The notes under the pieces were generated by a model. It was not told the origin of the DNA and did not search any database. It saw only the letters and a program-made list of their open reading frames with translations. Shown in pieces: positions 17,189-25,174 of a stretch of DNA of 64,000 nt. The translations under genes were made by a program, and so were the position numbers. Each line of letters starts with the position of its first letter. Positions within the stretch are counted from its first letter, which is position 1. The DNA comes from Fluctibacter corallii (GTDB lineage: Bacteria > Pseudomonadota > Gammaproteobacteria > Enterobacterales > Alteromonadaceae): the NCBI RefSeq assembly GCF_025751585.1, contig NZ_JAOWKX010000002.1:124001-188000 (forward strand), in the 5' to 3' direction.

Positions 17189-20100
17189 ATGTTACCAGCC
17201 TTAGATTCTCATGCAGCGCTAGAACATAATTATCGCGCTTACCTTGATGCTTTGTTAGAACACGGATTTTCTGGGGAAATTGAGTCTGCGTATTCCAGCC
17301 GGTTGGCGGTAGCGACAGATAATTCCATTTATCAACGCCTTCCTCAAGCAGTGGTGTTTCCCAAGAGTATCGAAGATTTAAGCTTGGTAGGGCGTGTTTC
17401 CGTAGATTTCCCAGATGTCAAATTTAGTCCCAGAGGCGGCGGAACAGGTACTAACGGTCAGTCGTTAACGAGTGGCGTGGTAGTTGATGTTTCCCGACAT
17501 ATGAACGGTGTACTTGAAATTAATCCCGAAGAGGGGTGGGTACGCGTGCAAGCAGGGGTCGTTAAAGATCAACTGAACGATGCCCTACGGCCTCATGGTT
17601 TTTTCTTTGCTCCAGACCTGTCAACCAGTAACCGCGCAACCATTGGTGGAATGATCAATACCGATGCGTCAGGCCAAGGTTCTCTCGTTTACGGGAAAAC
17701 CAGTGATCATGTATTGGGGTTAAAGAGTGTTTTGGCTGATGGCACAATTCTTAACACTGAGAAAACCTCAATTGAGCAGGCTGAAAGTCATGCCACCCAG
17801 CCAAACACGGTTGGGCGTATTATGTCTCAGGTCATTTCGTCATGCCGAGATAACCGCCAACGTATTCTAGAAACGTTCCCAAGGCTCAATCGCTTTCTAA
17901 CGGGTTACGATTTAGAAAACGTATTTAATCAAACCCTTACTGAGTTTGATTTGAGTCGCATAATTACAGGTTCTGAAGGGTCGTTGGCCTTTGTTGCTGA
18001 AGCGAAACTTAATGTTACACCGATAGCGAAACATAAAGCCTTAGTGAATATTAAATATGACTCATTTGAGTCTGCGCTTAGACACGCGCCCCACATGGTG
18101 GCAGCAAATGCTACGTCGGTAGAAACCGTAGACAGCAAAGTACTTAATTTAGCGCGGGAAGACATCATCTGGCACTCAGTCAGTGGTCTGATTGAAGACG
18201 TGCCGGGCAAAGATATGCTTGGCCTAAATATGGTCGAATACAATAGCAACGACCAGCAAGGCATTGAAAGCAAAATTGCAGCCTTGTCTGAACAATTGGA
18301 TGCCTTTATTCAAAAGCAAGAGCACGGTGTCATCGGTTATCAAGTGACGTTTGATACGCAGGATATTTCTAAAATTTATGCGATGCGCAAGAAGGCAGTA
18401 GGGCTGCTGGGGAAAGCTAAAGGCTGGCAAAAACCGATAGCGTTCGCCGAAGATACGGCGGTACCTCCCGAAAACCTTGCTGACTTTATTTTGGAGTTCA
18501 GAGCATTACTAGACGAAAAAGGGCTAGCCTACGGCATGTTCGGGCATGTTGATGCAGGCGTGTTACATGTGCGTCCAGCTTTAGACATGTGTGACCTAGA
18601 TCAACAGCAGATGATGCAGGATATCTCTGACCAAGTAGTGGCATTGGTGGCGAAATATGGCGGCTTGATGTGGGGAGAGCACGGAAAAGGATATCGAAGT
18701 GAATATGGCCCAGCATTTTTTGGTGATGTGCTATTTACTGAATTACGAAAAATTAAAACGGCGTTTGATCCCTTAAATAAAATGAATCCGGGAAAAATAT
18801 GCACACCTTTAGACAGTGATGCGTCTTTGGTGCGTGTGTCAGACTTAAAGCGTGGAGATTTTGACCGACAAATCCCAATTGAAGTGCGCAATTCGTTTGA
18901 ACCTGCGATGAGTTGTAACGGAAATGGCTTGTGTTTTAATTACGATAGTAAGTCGATTATGTGCCCATCCAGTAAAATCACCCGCGACCGTCGCCATAGC
19001 CCGAAAGGCAGGGCGGGTATGGTTAGAGAATGGTTACGTTTGCTTAGCAAGCAAAATGTGGACATTCAAGCGCTGGAAAAACAAGAAGAAACATACTCTT
19101 GGTTTGAGCGATTAAGATTTACCTTACAGGTGAAAGATACGCCTGATTTTTCTCATGAAGTGAAAGAGGTCATGGATCAATGTTTGGCATGTAAGGCCTG
19201 TGCAACCCAGTGTCCAGTTAATGTCGATGTTCCTGGATTTCGGGCGCGATTTCTGAATATTTATCATCAACGCTATATGCGTCCAATGAAAGATCATTTG
19301 GTGGCGAACATTGAAGTGATGGCACCTTACCTAGCGAAGATGCCTAAACTCGTTAACTTCTTTCTAAAACAAAACTGGGTGTCGACGATTTTAAGGAAGC
19401 ACATCGGTTACGTTGACAGCCCGTTGCTCTCTATACCTACATTGGATGAACGTATGGACAGCCATGGCGCGAGCAAGTTTGATCTACACGCGTTAGGTAA
19501 ATTAGACGAGTTACAAAAACGTAAAACGGTTCTGATAGTGCAAGATCCGTTTACGAGTTTTTATGAAGCAGAATTGATTGAGAATTTTATACAGCTAGCT
19601 GAAAAACTTGGATATTCGCCGGTTCTTCTACCATTTAAACCCAATGGTAAGCCACAGCATGTAAAGGGGTTTTTACAAGAGTTTGCAAAGACAGCTAACG
19701 ATACTGCACAATTTCTGAATCAGGTTTCGAAACTTGACATTCCTATGGTAGGTTTAGACGCTTCTCTAGTGCTTTGCTATCGAGATGAGTATACCAAAAC
19801 GTTAGGAAGCAAACGCGGCGAATTTAACGTATTGTTGGCGCATGAATGGCTGGAAACTCTTTCCCTACCTACGGTGAACTTCTCAGGCAAACCTTTTGCT
19901 TTATTTGCACATTGCACTGAGAAAACCGCTCTGCCTACTTCGGAAAAAGCTTGGCAGTCAATTTTTACAGATATTGGTGCGCCTTTAGATATTGTATCAC
20001 TAGGATGTTGCGGTATGGCCGGCACGTTCGGACATGAGGCAAAACATTTAAAAGCGTCGAAAGGAATATACGACTTGAGTTGGCAGAATGCCGTGGGTCA

Positions 20101-20230
20101 GTATAATGCTACTCAGATTTTGGCGACGGGGTATTCGTGCCGCAGCCAAGTGCAAAGATTTGAACAGTTTAAGCCAAAGCATCCTATTCAAGCGATGCTT
20201 GCGATACTATCGAACGATAAAAAGAATTAA
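17189..20230 (+). CDS. ydiJ: FAD/Fe-S oxidoreductase YdiJ (D-2-hydroxyacid dehydrogenase family)
   Basis: Large two-part dehydrogenase. The N-terminal half is a PCMH-type FAD domain (VVFPKSIEDLSLVGRVS, SPRGGGTGTNGQSLTSG, STSNRATIGGMINTDASGQG) plus an FAD-oxidase C-terminal domain. The C-terminal half carries Fe-S ligands CLACKACATQCPVNVDVPG and a late cysteine-rich motif SLGCCGMAGTFGHE. YdiJ-type enzymes oxidise D-2-hydroxyglutarate or related D-hydroxyacids. The ATG at 17189 gives 1,013 aa, near E. coli YdiJ (1,018). An in-frame TTG at 17144 adds a poor hydrophobic stretch and is rejected. The DUF4826 gene follows after 15 bp and is probably co-transcribed. Confidence 0.93.
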   Translation: MLPALDSHAALEHNYRAYLDALLEHGFSGEIESAYSSRLAVATDNSIYQRLPQAVVFPKSIEDLSLVGRVSVDFPDVKFSPRGGGTGTNGQSLTSGVVVDVSRHMNGVLEINPEEGWVRVQAGVVKDQLNDALRPHGFFFAPDLSTSNRATIGGMINTDASGQGSLVYGKTSDHVLGLKSVLADGTILNTEKTSIEQAESHATQPNTVGRIMSQVISSCRDNRQRILETFPRLNRFLTGYDLENVFNQTLTEFDLSRIITGSEGSLAFVAEAKLNVTPIAKHKALVNIKYDSFESALRHAPHMVAANATSVETVDSKVLNLAREDIIWHSVSGLIEDVPGKDMLGLNMVEYNSNDQQGIESKIAALSEQLDAFIQKQEHGVIGYQVTFDTQDISKIYAMRKKAVGLLGKAKGWQKPIAFAEDTAVPPENLADFILEFRALLDEKGLAYGMFGHVDAGVLHVRPALDMCDLDQQQMMQDISDQVVALVAKYGGLMWGEHGKGYRSEYGPAFFGDVLFTELRKIKTAFDPLNKMNPGKICTPLDSDASLVRVSDLKRGDFDRQIPIEVRNSFEPAMSCNGNGLCFNYDSKSIMCPSSKITRDRRHSPKGRAGMVREWLRLLSKQNVDIQALEKQEETYSWFERLRFTLQVKDTPDFSHEVKEVMDQCLACKACATQCPVNVDVPGFRARFLNIYHQRYMRPMKDHLVANIEVMAPYLAKMPKLVNFFLKQNWVSTILRKHIGYVDSPLLSIPTLDERMDSHGASKFDLHALGKLDELQKRKTVLIVQDPFTSFYEAELIENFIQLAEKLGYSPVLLPFKPNGKPQHVKGFLQEFAKTANDTAQFLNQVSKLDIPMVGLDASLVLCYRDEYTKTLGSKRGEFNVLLAHEWLETLSLPTVNFSGKPFALFAHCTEKTALPTSEKAWQSIFTDIGAPLDIVSLGCCGMAGTFGHEAKHLKASKGIYDLSWQNAVGQYNATQILATGYSCRSQVQRFEQFKPKHPIQAMLAILSNDKKN

Positions 20231-20245
20231 TGAGGTAGTCGTGTT

Positions 20246-20653
20246 ATGGAAACACAGCAGCAAATGAGCCCAGAAGAAATGTCAGCATGGGTGCGAGAAC
20301 AGTTTCGAAAAGCGAATAAATTTTTAGCTGAAAAAGGCATTTTATTCGAAGCGGTTTCCACTGACGAGAGTCGATATCTTGCTCCCTATGTTGCCATATG
20401 GAAAATTAAGTCGATAGATGGGGCATTGTTTTGGGTGATTACAGGTGATGTGGAGCCGGATATTATACCTTATGAGACAGAGTCTAATCCGAGAATGGCA
20501 CTCAGGCATTTTTCAATGCGTTGGCAAGTTGAAGCAGAAAATAGAAAACAAGCAGCGGGAGGTGACCATAATGCAATTGCCTCGGCAAATGCTTTAATCA
20601 CACGTGCGGAGGGCTTGTATTCACTCAGCTCGGCGGAGCACCTTTGGAAGTAG
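20246..20653 (+). CDS. DUF4826 family protein
   Basis: A 135-aa soluble protein of unknown function. It shows the family pattern WVREQFRKANKFLAEKGILF, ESRYLAPYVAIWKIKS and LFWVITGDVEPDIIPYE, then a helix with FSMRWQVEAEN. The family is common in Alteromonas and Shewanella relatives. It starts 15 bp after ydiJ behind GAGGT and is probably in the same transcript. Nothing in the sequence points to a reaction. Confidence 0.75.
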   Translation: METQQQMSPEEMSAWVREQFRKANKFLAEKGILFEAVSTDESRYLAPYVAIWKIKSIDGALFWVITGDVEPDIIPYETESNPRMALRHFSMRWQVEAENRKQAAGGDHNAIASANALITRAEGLYSLSSAEHLWK

Positions 20654-20686
20654 GTGTTGATATTATTACTACTTGAAAATGCCCCG

Positions 20687-20717
20687 AGGGCATGGATTAT
20701 TCCGTTAACCATGCCCT
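20687..20717. terminator. Hairpin between convergent DUF4826 and GNAT genes
   Basis: AGGGCATGG (20687-20695) and CCATGCCCT (20709-20717) form a perfect 9-bp stem with a 13-nt loop. The following T tract is weak, so termination is likely but not certain. Confidence 0.6.
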
Positions 20718-21174
20718 AGTGGGTTAATTCTACTTTTTTCAAAGTAAAGTCAGTTAAGTTGCATAACATCCTTTGTCGGGGCACACCTGCGTCCATATAT
20801 ACATGTCCGACTGGTCGGAATCCCTGTTGTTGATAATATTCAACACCTTCCAACTCGCATTGCACTGATACATCTGTTAGACCACATTGCTCTGCAATAC
20901 TCAAAAGTGCTTTAAAGAGAGTCTGGTAAACCTCTTGATTTCGGAAATGGGGCATGACTGCAATGCGTCCTATTTCGCCCGCAGGCGTAATACGACCCGT
21001 TGCCACTTCATTACCGTTATCATCAACCAAAAGTACATGGAATGCGACACCATCTAGCGTGTCGAACTCCTGATCTTTAGGTATACGCCATTCATAGACG
21101 AATACCCTCTCTCTTATTTTGCTGAGTCTGTGTTTTTCGCTCCCCCAGTCAACGTTTAACACTTTAAACGCCAT
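20716..21174 (-). CDS. GNAT-family N-acetyltransferase
   Basis: A 152-aa acetyltransferase. The acetyl-CoA binding segment is GEIGRIAVMPHFRNQEVYQT near residues 87-106, preceded by HVLLVDDNGNEVATGRI and followed by GVEYYQQQGFRPVG, the usual GNAT core. It resembles the ElaA/YkwB type (RERVFVYEWRIPKDQEFDTLD near the N-terminus). The acceptor is unknown. The Q/R-x-x-G-x-A site is degenerate (RNQEVYQ), so activity should not be assumed. It lies alone on the minus strand, convergent with the DUF4826 gene and 45 bp after the roxA stop. Confidence 0.85.
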   Translation of the reverse strand: MAFKVLNVDWGSEKHRLSKIRERVFVYEWRIPKDQEFDTLDGVAFHVLLVDDNGNEVATGRITPAGEIGRIAVMPHFRNQEVYQTLFKALLSIAEQCGLTDVSVQCELEGVEYYQQQGFRPVGHVYMDAGVPRQRMLCNLTDFTLKKVELTH

Positions 21175-21219
21175 CGGGAACTCTCCTAATTAAAACGCCA
21201 TTAAAACACTAATCAAGCA

Positions 21220-22341
21220 TTAAGCGGGACTCCACAACCCCGCAAGTATCATTTTACGCATGAATTGGTTAAAAAATAAACTATTTTTATTCTGGTTTTC
21301 AGGTAAAAATTGCCAGCAATCAGCTTTTAAGATCTCTATTAACTCCTTGATCCGTTCAGTAGGTGCGATAAAGCCTTGATTATTCACATATATCACGCTT
21401 TCTTGTTCGCTTTTTTCGATAACCGTAATGTTCAATTCGCATGCAGGGATAAAATAAGCGTTTTGATTCACATCATCGTCGCAATATTCCTCAGCCATTG
21501 CATTGTTGTGATCATGTCTATTGCTTAAAAAGCTGCCCATAAAGTCAGTGAAGTCGTCGGTATCTATCGCATTTTTGAGTAACTGCTTAAAACGCTCAAT
21601 ATCATTTGAGGTAATGTGATATGGGCTAGGGCGTTGTATGACCGACGAATCAGTAAATCGTTGAGTTAAGATTTCATTATCTAATGCGTAATCAGCAAAA
21701 GCACCTAGAAGTTCAGCTTGTGAAGGCGCACGAAAGCCAACGGAATAATTTAGGCATTCACTCAGTGCTACACCATTGTGAGGTGCACCAGGAGGAATGT
21801 AAATTACATCGCCTGGTGAAAGTACTTCGTCGATAATAGGCTCAAAGTGTGTTACGTGCTTGAGATCTTTATGAGGACACGTTTCTTCATATTTTGCCGG
21901 CATACCGACTTGCCAGCGGCGCTTGCCTTTGCCCTGAATAATGAACACATCGTATTGATCTAAGTGCGGCCCTACACCTGCACCTGCGACAGAAAAGCTC
22001 ACCATTAAGTCGTCAATACGCCAAGATGGTAAAAAATGAAACTGGGTTAAGAGTGATTGAGCGTCATCTAAGTATGCATCCACAGATTGGACAAGTAGGC
22101 TCCACTTATCTTGGCAGACCGTCTCAAAATCGTCGAATGGTCCATGCTCAACATGCCATGTATTGCCATCTGAACGAACAATTCTGGAATCAACTTCTTC
22201 TTCCTGAGCCAAACCTGCGAGCTCGTGTTCGTCTAAAGGATCCTTAAAATCAGAAAACAAACGCTTTAGTACTACGGGTTTTTTCTGCCAGTATTCATTT
22301 AAAAATAGCGCGCTGTCAAAGTTTGATATTTGGTTTTTCAT
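21220..22341 (-). CDS. roxA: Ribosomal oxygenase RoxA (50S L16 arginine 3-hydroxylase)
   Basis: JmjC/cupin 2-oxoglutarate- and Fe(II)-dependent oxygenase. E. coli RoxA (YcfD) hydroxylates Arg81 of ribosomal protein L16. The similarity is strong along the protein: NEYWQKKPVVLKRLFSDF, VDSRIVRSDGNTWHVEHGPF, WRIDDLMVSFSVAGAGVGPH, then the metal motif H-x-D in GPHLDQYDVFIIQG and the distal His in PPGAPHNGVAL. The ATG at 22341 gives 373 aa, the length of the E. coli protein; the frame itself reaches to 22389 inside the upstream gene. It begins 4 bp after the cyclase stop, so the two are probably co-transcribed. Confidence 0.95.
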   Translation of the reverse strand: MKNQISNFDSALFLNEYWQKKPVVLKRLFSDFKDPLDEHELAGLAQEEEVDSRIVRSDGNTWHVEHGPFDDFETVCQDKWSLLVQSVDAYLDDAQSLLTQFHFLPSWRIDDLMVSFSVAGAGVGPHLDQYDVFIIQGKGKRRWQVGMPAKYEETCPHKDLKHVTHFEPIIDEVLSPGDVIYIPPGAPHNGVALSECLNYSVGFRAPSQAELLGAFADYALDNEILTQRFTDSSVIQRPSPYHITSNDIERFKQLLKNAIDTDDFTDFMGSFLSNRHDHNNAMAEEYCDDDVNQNAYFIPACELNITVIEKSEQESVIYVNNQGFIAPTERIKELIEILKADCWQFLPENQNKNSLFFNQFMRKMILAGLWSPA

Positions 22342-22345
22342 ACGT

Positions 22346-23560
22346 TTACACATTAATTCTGTAGTGAGTGATTTTACCCATTCCGGCAATATTTATCTCG
22401 CTTCCTTCACTAATGAGAAGCGTATTTTTGACGGATTTGGCCGTTTTTTCACAGATAAGTATTGTGTCGCTTTCGCTATGCTTCTCTAACTTGGCAGCGA
22501 GATTAACGGTGTCTCCCCAAACGTCAAAACTGAATTTATCCTCACCAATAATACCTGTGATAGCGGGTCCAGAAGCGATACCAATCCGAAGCTTCAGGTC
22601 TATATTTAAACGCATTGCTATATCAGCAAAACGTTGATGAAGTGCAATAGCCAGTCTGCAACTATCTAGCTCCACATTTCTTCCTTGACTGTCTAATCCC
22701 CCAATGGCCATATATTGATCGCCATTTGTTTTGATTTTTTCTAAACCATATAACCGGGTGGTGCGGTCAAACACTGAAAACACAGTGTTTAACATTGAAA
22801 CAAGCTGGTGAGGAGAAATCCTTGCACACATCGGAGTAAAGCCTTCAATGTCAGCGAAAATTACGGTGATTTTAGCGTGGTACTGAGCAGTAATTGCACC
22901 TTCGTTATTACATAAAGTTGTCACCATTTTACTGGGTAACATGCGCCTCAAAAGTCGATTTGAATTACGATGCTTTTGGTTCAGTATGCGGTATTGGCTC
23001 ACTTGGTATTGACGAATATAATGGCAACAGAGCACGAGACTGACGAGAAAAAATACCGTGTTGATCAAAGTGAATTGTTGGAAATTGGCGAGTATGACAT
23101 GAGTGTGTGTAACTGATTCAACCCACTCAATGAAGAAGAGTGTGATCAGATACACCAATAATGTTCCGTAAAAATAAGGAGACTCTTCAGCAGAAAAAAT
23201 GAAGGGAAGGGACACTACACCAATGACCAAAAAATAGTGCATATTCAGTGAAAAAGGCCAGATGAACGCAGAGCTCGTTATGTACATGAGGTAAGTATAT
23301 ACAAGGAGCAATGTAGATATGAGATGGTTTTGCCTATAGACAACGGCAGAGACCGTCATACCGATAACGGCCAATGTTAGTAGTAAGAGTTTCTCAATTT
23401 GATTGTCACGCCATATAAAGGTAACAAGAGGAACCTGTAATACCAGCACACAAATTGCTACGACGGCAATGGTCTGTACTAAAGCCAGTTTTCTAATTGA
23501 TGAAAACCAACGCGAGGTGTCAACTGCATGTTTCTCGGGTGCTGACATATATCCATTCAT
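22346..23560 (-). CDS. Membrane-bound class III adenylate/guanylate cyclase
   Basis: A 404-aa protein with about six hydrophobic helices in the first 190 residues and a C-terminal class III nucleotide cyclase domain from about 225. Visible active-site parts are metal Asp in IFADIEGF, Lys and metal Asp in EKIKTNGDQYMA, Asp and Asn in FSFDVWGDTVNLA. The position normally held by the transition-state Arg (N-x-x-x-R) is Lys here (NLAAKLE). The Lys/Asp pair for base recognition predicts ATP rather than GTP. The Arg-to-Lys change may lower activity. GGGAG lies upstream of the ATG. It is followed at once by roxA, an unusual partner. Confidence 0.85.
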   Translation of the reverse strand: MNGYMSAPEKHAVDTSRWFSSIRKLALVQTIAVVAICVLVLQVPLVTFIWRDNQIEKLLLLTLAVIGMTVSAVVYRQNHLISTLLLVYTYLMYITSSAFIWPFSLNMHYFLVIGVVSLPFIFSAEESPYFYGTLLVYLITLFFIEWVESVTHTHVILANFQQFTLINTVFFLVSLVLCCHYIRQYQVSQYRILNQKHRNSNRLLRRMLPSKMVTTLCNNEGAITAQYHAKITVIFADIEGFTPMCARISPHQLVSMLNTVFSVFDRTTRLYGLEKIKTNGDQYMAIGGLDSQGRNVELDSCRLAIALHQRFADIAMRLNIDLKLRIGIASGPAITGIIGEDKFSFDVWGDTVNLAAKLEKHSESDTILICEKTAKSVKNTLLISEGSEINIAGMGKITHYRINV

Positions 23561-23641
23561 CCAGCGCTGTCTCCCTGACTTAGATTGTGATCAATGTAAA
23601 CTTACGCAATCTAAAAAGCGACTGGATGTTAGGACGGATTT

Positions 23642-24031
23642 TTATAATTCGAATGCCAGAGGCAGAAGGTCTTTAAATGGAACGGTTTTTATTTGTCCAT
23701 CTTGAGTGGCCATGTGAACCAGGGTCGATTCGCTGGCAAATTCCTTAATTTTTTGACGGCATCCACCACACGGAGGGCAAAATGCGTTATTTGGACTCGC
23801 AATGAGAACCTGTTCTATTTTTGTTGCACCTGAGGCGACCATGGAAGAAATGGCACCTGCTTCTGCACATTGGCCTAGAGGATAGGAGGCGTTTTCAACA
23901 TTACAACCATGGTACGTAGTATTGTCATTGGCCAAAATAGCCGCTCCGACCTTGAAATTAGAATAAGGTGAATATGAGTTTTTCTGGGCCGCCAGTGCCG
24001 CATCCAGAAGATGTTGTGTTTGTTTGTCCAA
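23642..24031 (-). CDS. cdd: Cytidine deaminase
   Basis: Zinc enzyme converting cytidine and deoxycytidine to the uridine forms for pyrimidine salvage. The 129-aa tetrameric type shows YSPYSNFKVGAAI, the HGCNVENASYPLGQCAEAGAI segment with catalytic Glu and zinc Cys, and the second zinc motif PCGGCRQKI. Translation begins at a TTG at 24031 (MDKQTQHLLDAAL) with AAAGGG five bases upstream; no ATG fits. It is divergent from the nlpI-like gene across 240 bp. Confidence 0.95.
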   Translation of the reverse strand: MDKQTQHLLDAALAAQKNSYSPYSNFKVGAAILANDNTTYHGCNVENASYPLGQCAEAGAISSMVASGATKIEQVLIASPNNAFCPPCGGCRQKIKEFASESTLVHMATQDGQIKTVPFKDLLPLAFEL

Positions 24032-24170
24032 TACCCTTTGCTCCGGGTTATTCAGGGACGGCTAAGTTTGCGATATTTGTGGTGGGTTTGACAAGTTTTT
24101 TTTGACCAAGTAGTCAATTTAATTTCAACGACGAATTCCTCATGTCTGTCTTTCGCGTCTTTACTTTTAT

Positions 24171-24201
24171 TTTCAAATGCGCCACCCTTGGGCGCTATAA
24201 T
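24171..24201 (+). promoter_or_regulatory. Promoter of the nlpI-like operon
   Basis: A perfect -10 hexamer TATAAT at 24196-24201 lies 71 bp upstream of the ATG at 24272. The -35 is weak (TTTCAA at 24171-24176). A GCGCC/GGCGC inverted repeat lies between them. Confidence 0.55.
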
Positions 24202-24271
24202 ATATCTAACAACTGGAAATAGAGCTTTTGTCGCGAATACGTCGGTAGTAACGTATCCCGGTTTTCTCATT

Positions 24272-25174
24272 ATGCTAAAATCTTTTTTTATTTTATGGTT
24301 AGTATCATTTTCCCTAATTTTGAGTGGTTGTGCCGGCGTGCCGTCATCATCAGCTCGGTCACAAATGGGAAATCTTCTGCTTGCCGAACCCCTTCCCGCC
24401 AGTGCCCGATCGCAAATGACCATCGTGCGTTACAATCAAATATTAGCTCAAGCGCCATTGCAAGCACAGGAGCGAGCTGAGCTATTATATCAGCGCGGCA
24501 TGCTATATGACTCAGTAGGGTTATCGGGTTTAGCACAATACGATTACAACCAAGCCCTTAAACTTAAGCCTGATATGGCAGAAGCGTACAATTCCATCGG
24601 CATCCACTTTACTCAGCAGCAAGAATTTATCCAAGCTTATGAAGCATTTGATTCTTCTCTAGAAATTGACCCAGAATTTGAGTTTGCCTTTTTAAACCGA
24701 GGTATCGCGCTTTATTACGGTGGCCGTCCTGAGCTTGCTGTACAAGACTTAGGTGCGTTTTTAGAGCGAAACGAAAATGATCCTTATCGCGCTTTGTGGG
24801 CTTTTATTGCCGAGTATGAACTTAGCCCTGAACAAGCAACACGTCATCTGCGTGAAGCCAGTACTCGCCTTGATCCTCGCAATTGGGCGACATTGCTGGT
24901 AGAACTATATCTGGATGATATTTCTGAAAGTGAATTATTGGGTGCTTTAGCCATTGGTGTAACCAATCAAAGACAATTGACAGATAGGCTGTGTGAAGCG
25001 TATTTTTATCTTGGTAAATATCATGCAGCCAGAGGGCATCGTGGTCGAGCGTCGAATTATTTTAAGTTGGCGCTGAGCACGAATGTGTATGAATACGTTG
25101 AACATCGATATGCACGGTTAGAGCTCAATATGCTAAGAGAAGACGTGTATAAGGAAAATCAGGCACAACAGTGA
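24272..25174 (+). CDS. nlpI: NlpI-like TPR outer-membrane lipoprotein
   Basis: Lipoprotein of 300 aa (E. coli NlpI is 294). The signal peptide ends in a lipobox ILSGC near residue 18, so it should be lipidated and sent to the outer membrane. Tetratricopeptide repeats follow (RAELLYQRGMLYDSVGLSGL, AEAYNSIGIHFTQQQEFIQA, FAFLNRGIALYYGGRPELAV). NlpI is an adaptor that brings the protease Prc to peptidoglycan endopeptidases such as MepS and helps control cell-wall growth. The start at 24272 is chosen because it places the lipobox correctly; the frame opens at 24188. The next gene overlaps it by 4 nt. Conserved neighbours in enterics (pnp, deaD) are absent. Confidence 0.88.
   Translation: MLKSFFILWLVSFSLILSGCAGVPSSSARSQMGNLLLAEPLPASARSQMTIVRYNQILAQAPLQAQERAELLYQRGMLYDSVGLSGLAQYDYNQALKLKPDMAEAYNSIGIHFTQQQEFIQAYEAFDSSLEIDPEFEFAFLNRGIALYYGGRPELAVQDLGAFLERNENDPYRALWAFIAEYELSPEQATRHLREASTRLDPRNWATLLVELYLDDISESELLGALAIGVTNQRQLTDRLCEAYFYLGKYHAARGHRGRASNYFKLALSTNVYEYVEHRYARLELNMLREDVYKENQAQQ

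Noticed and set aside
23561-23641. CRP site upstream of the cyclase gene (TTGTGATCAATG)
   Set aside because: Only one half-site TGTGATC is present; the other half does not match.
24052-24423. 123-aa minus-strand open frame upstream of cdd
   Set aside because: It runs antisense over the nlpI-like promoter and signal-peptide region and has no domain or ribosome site.
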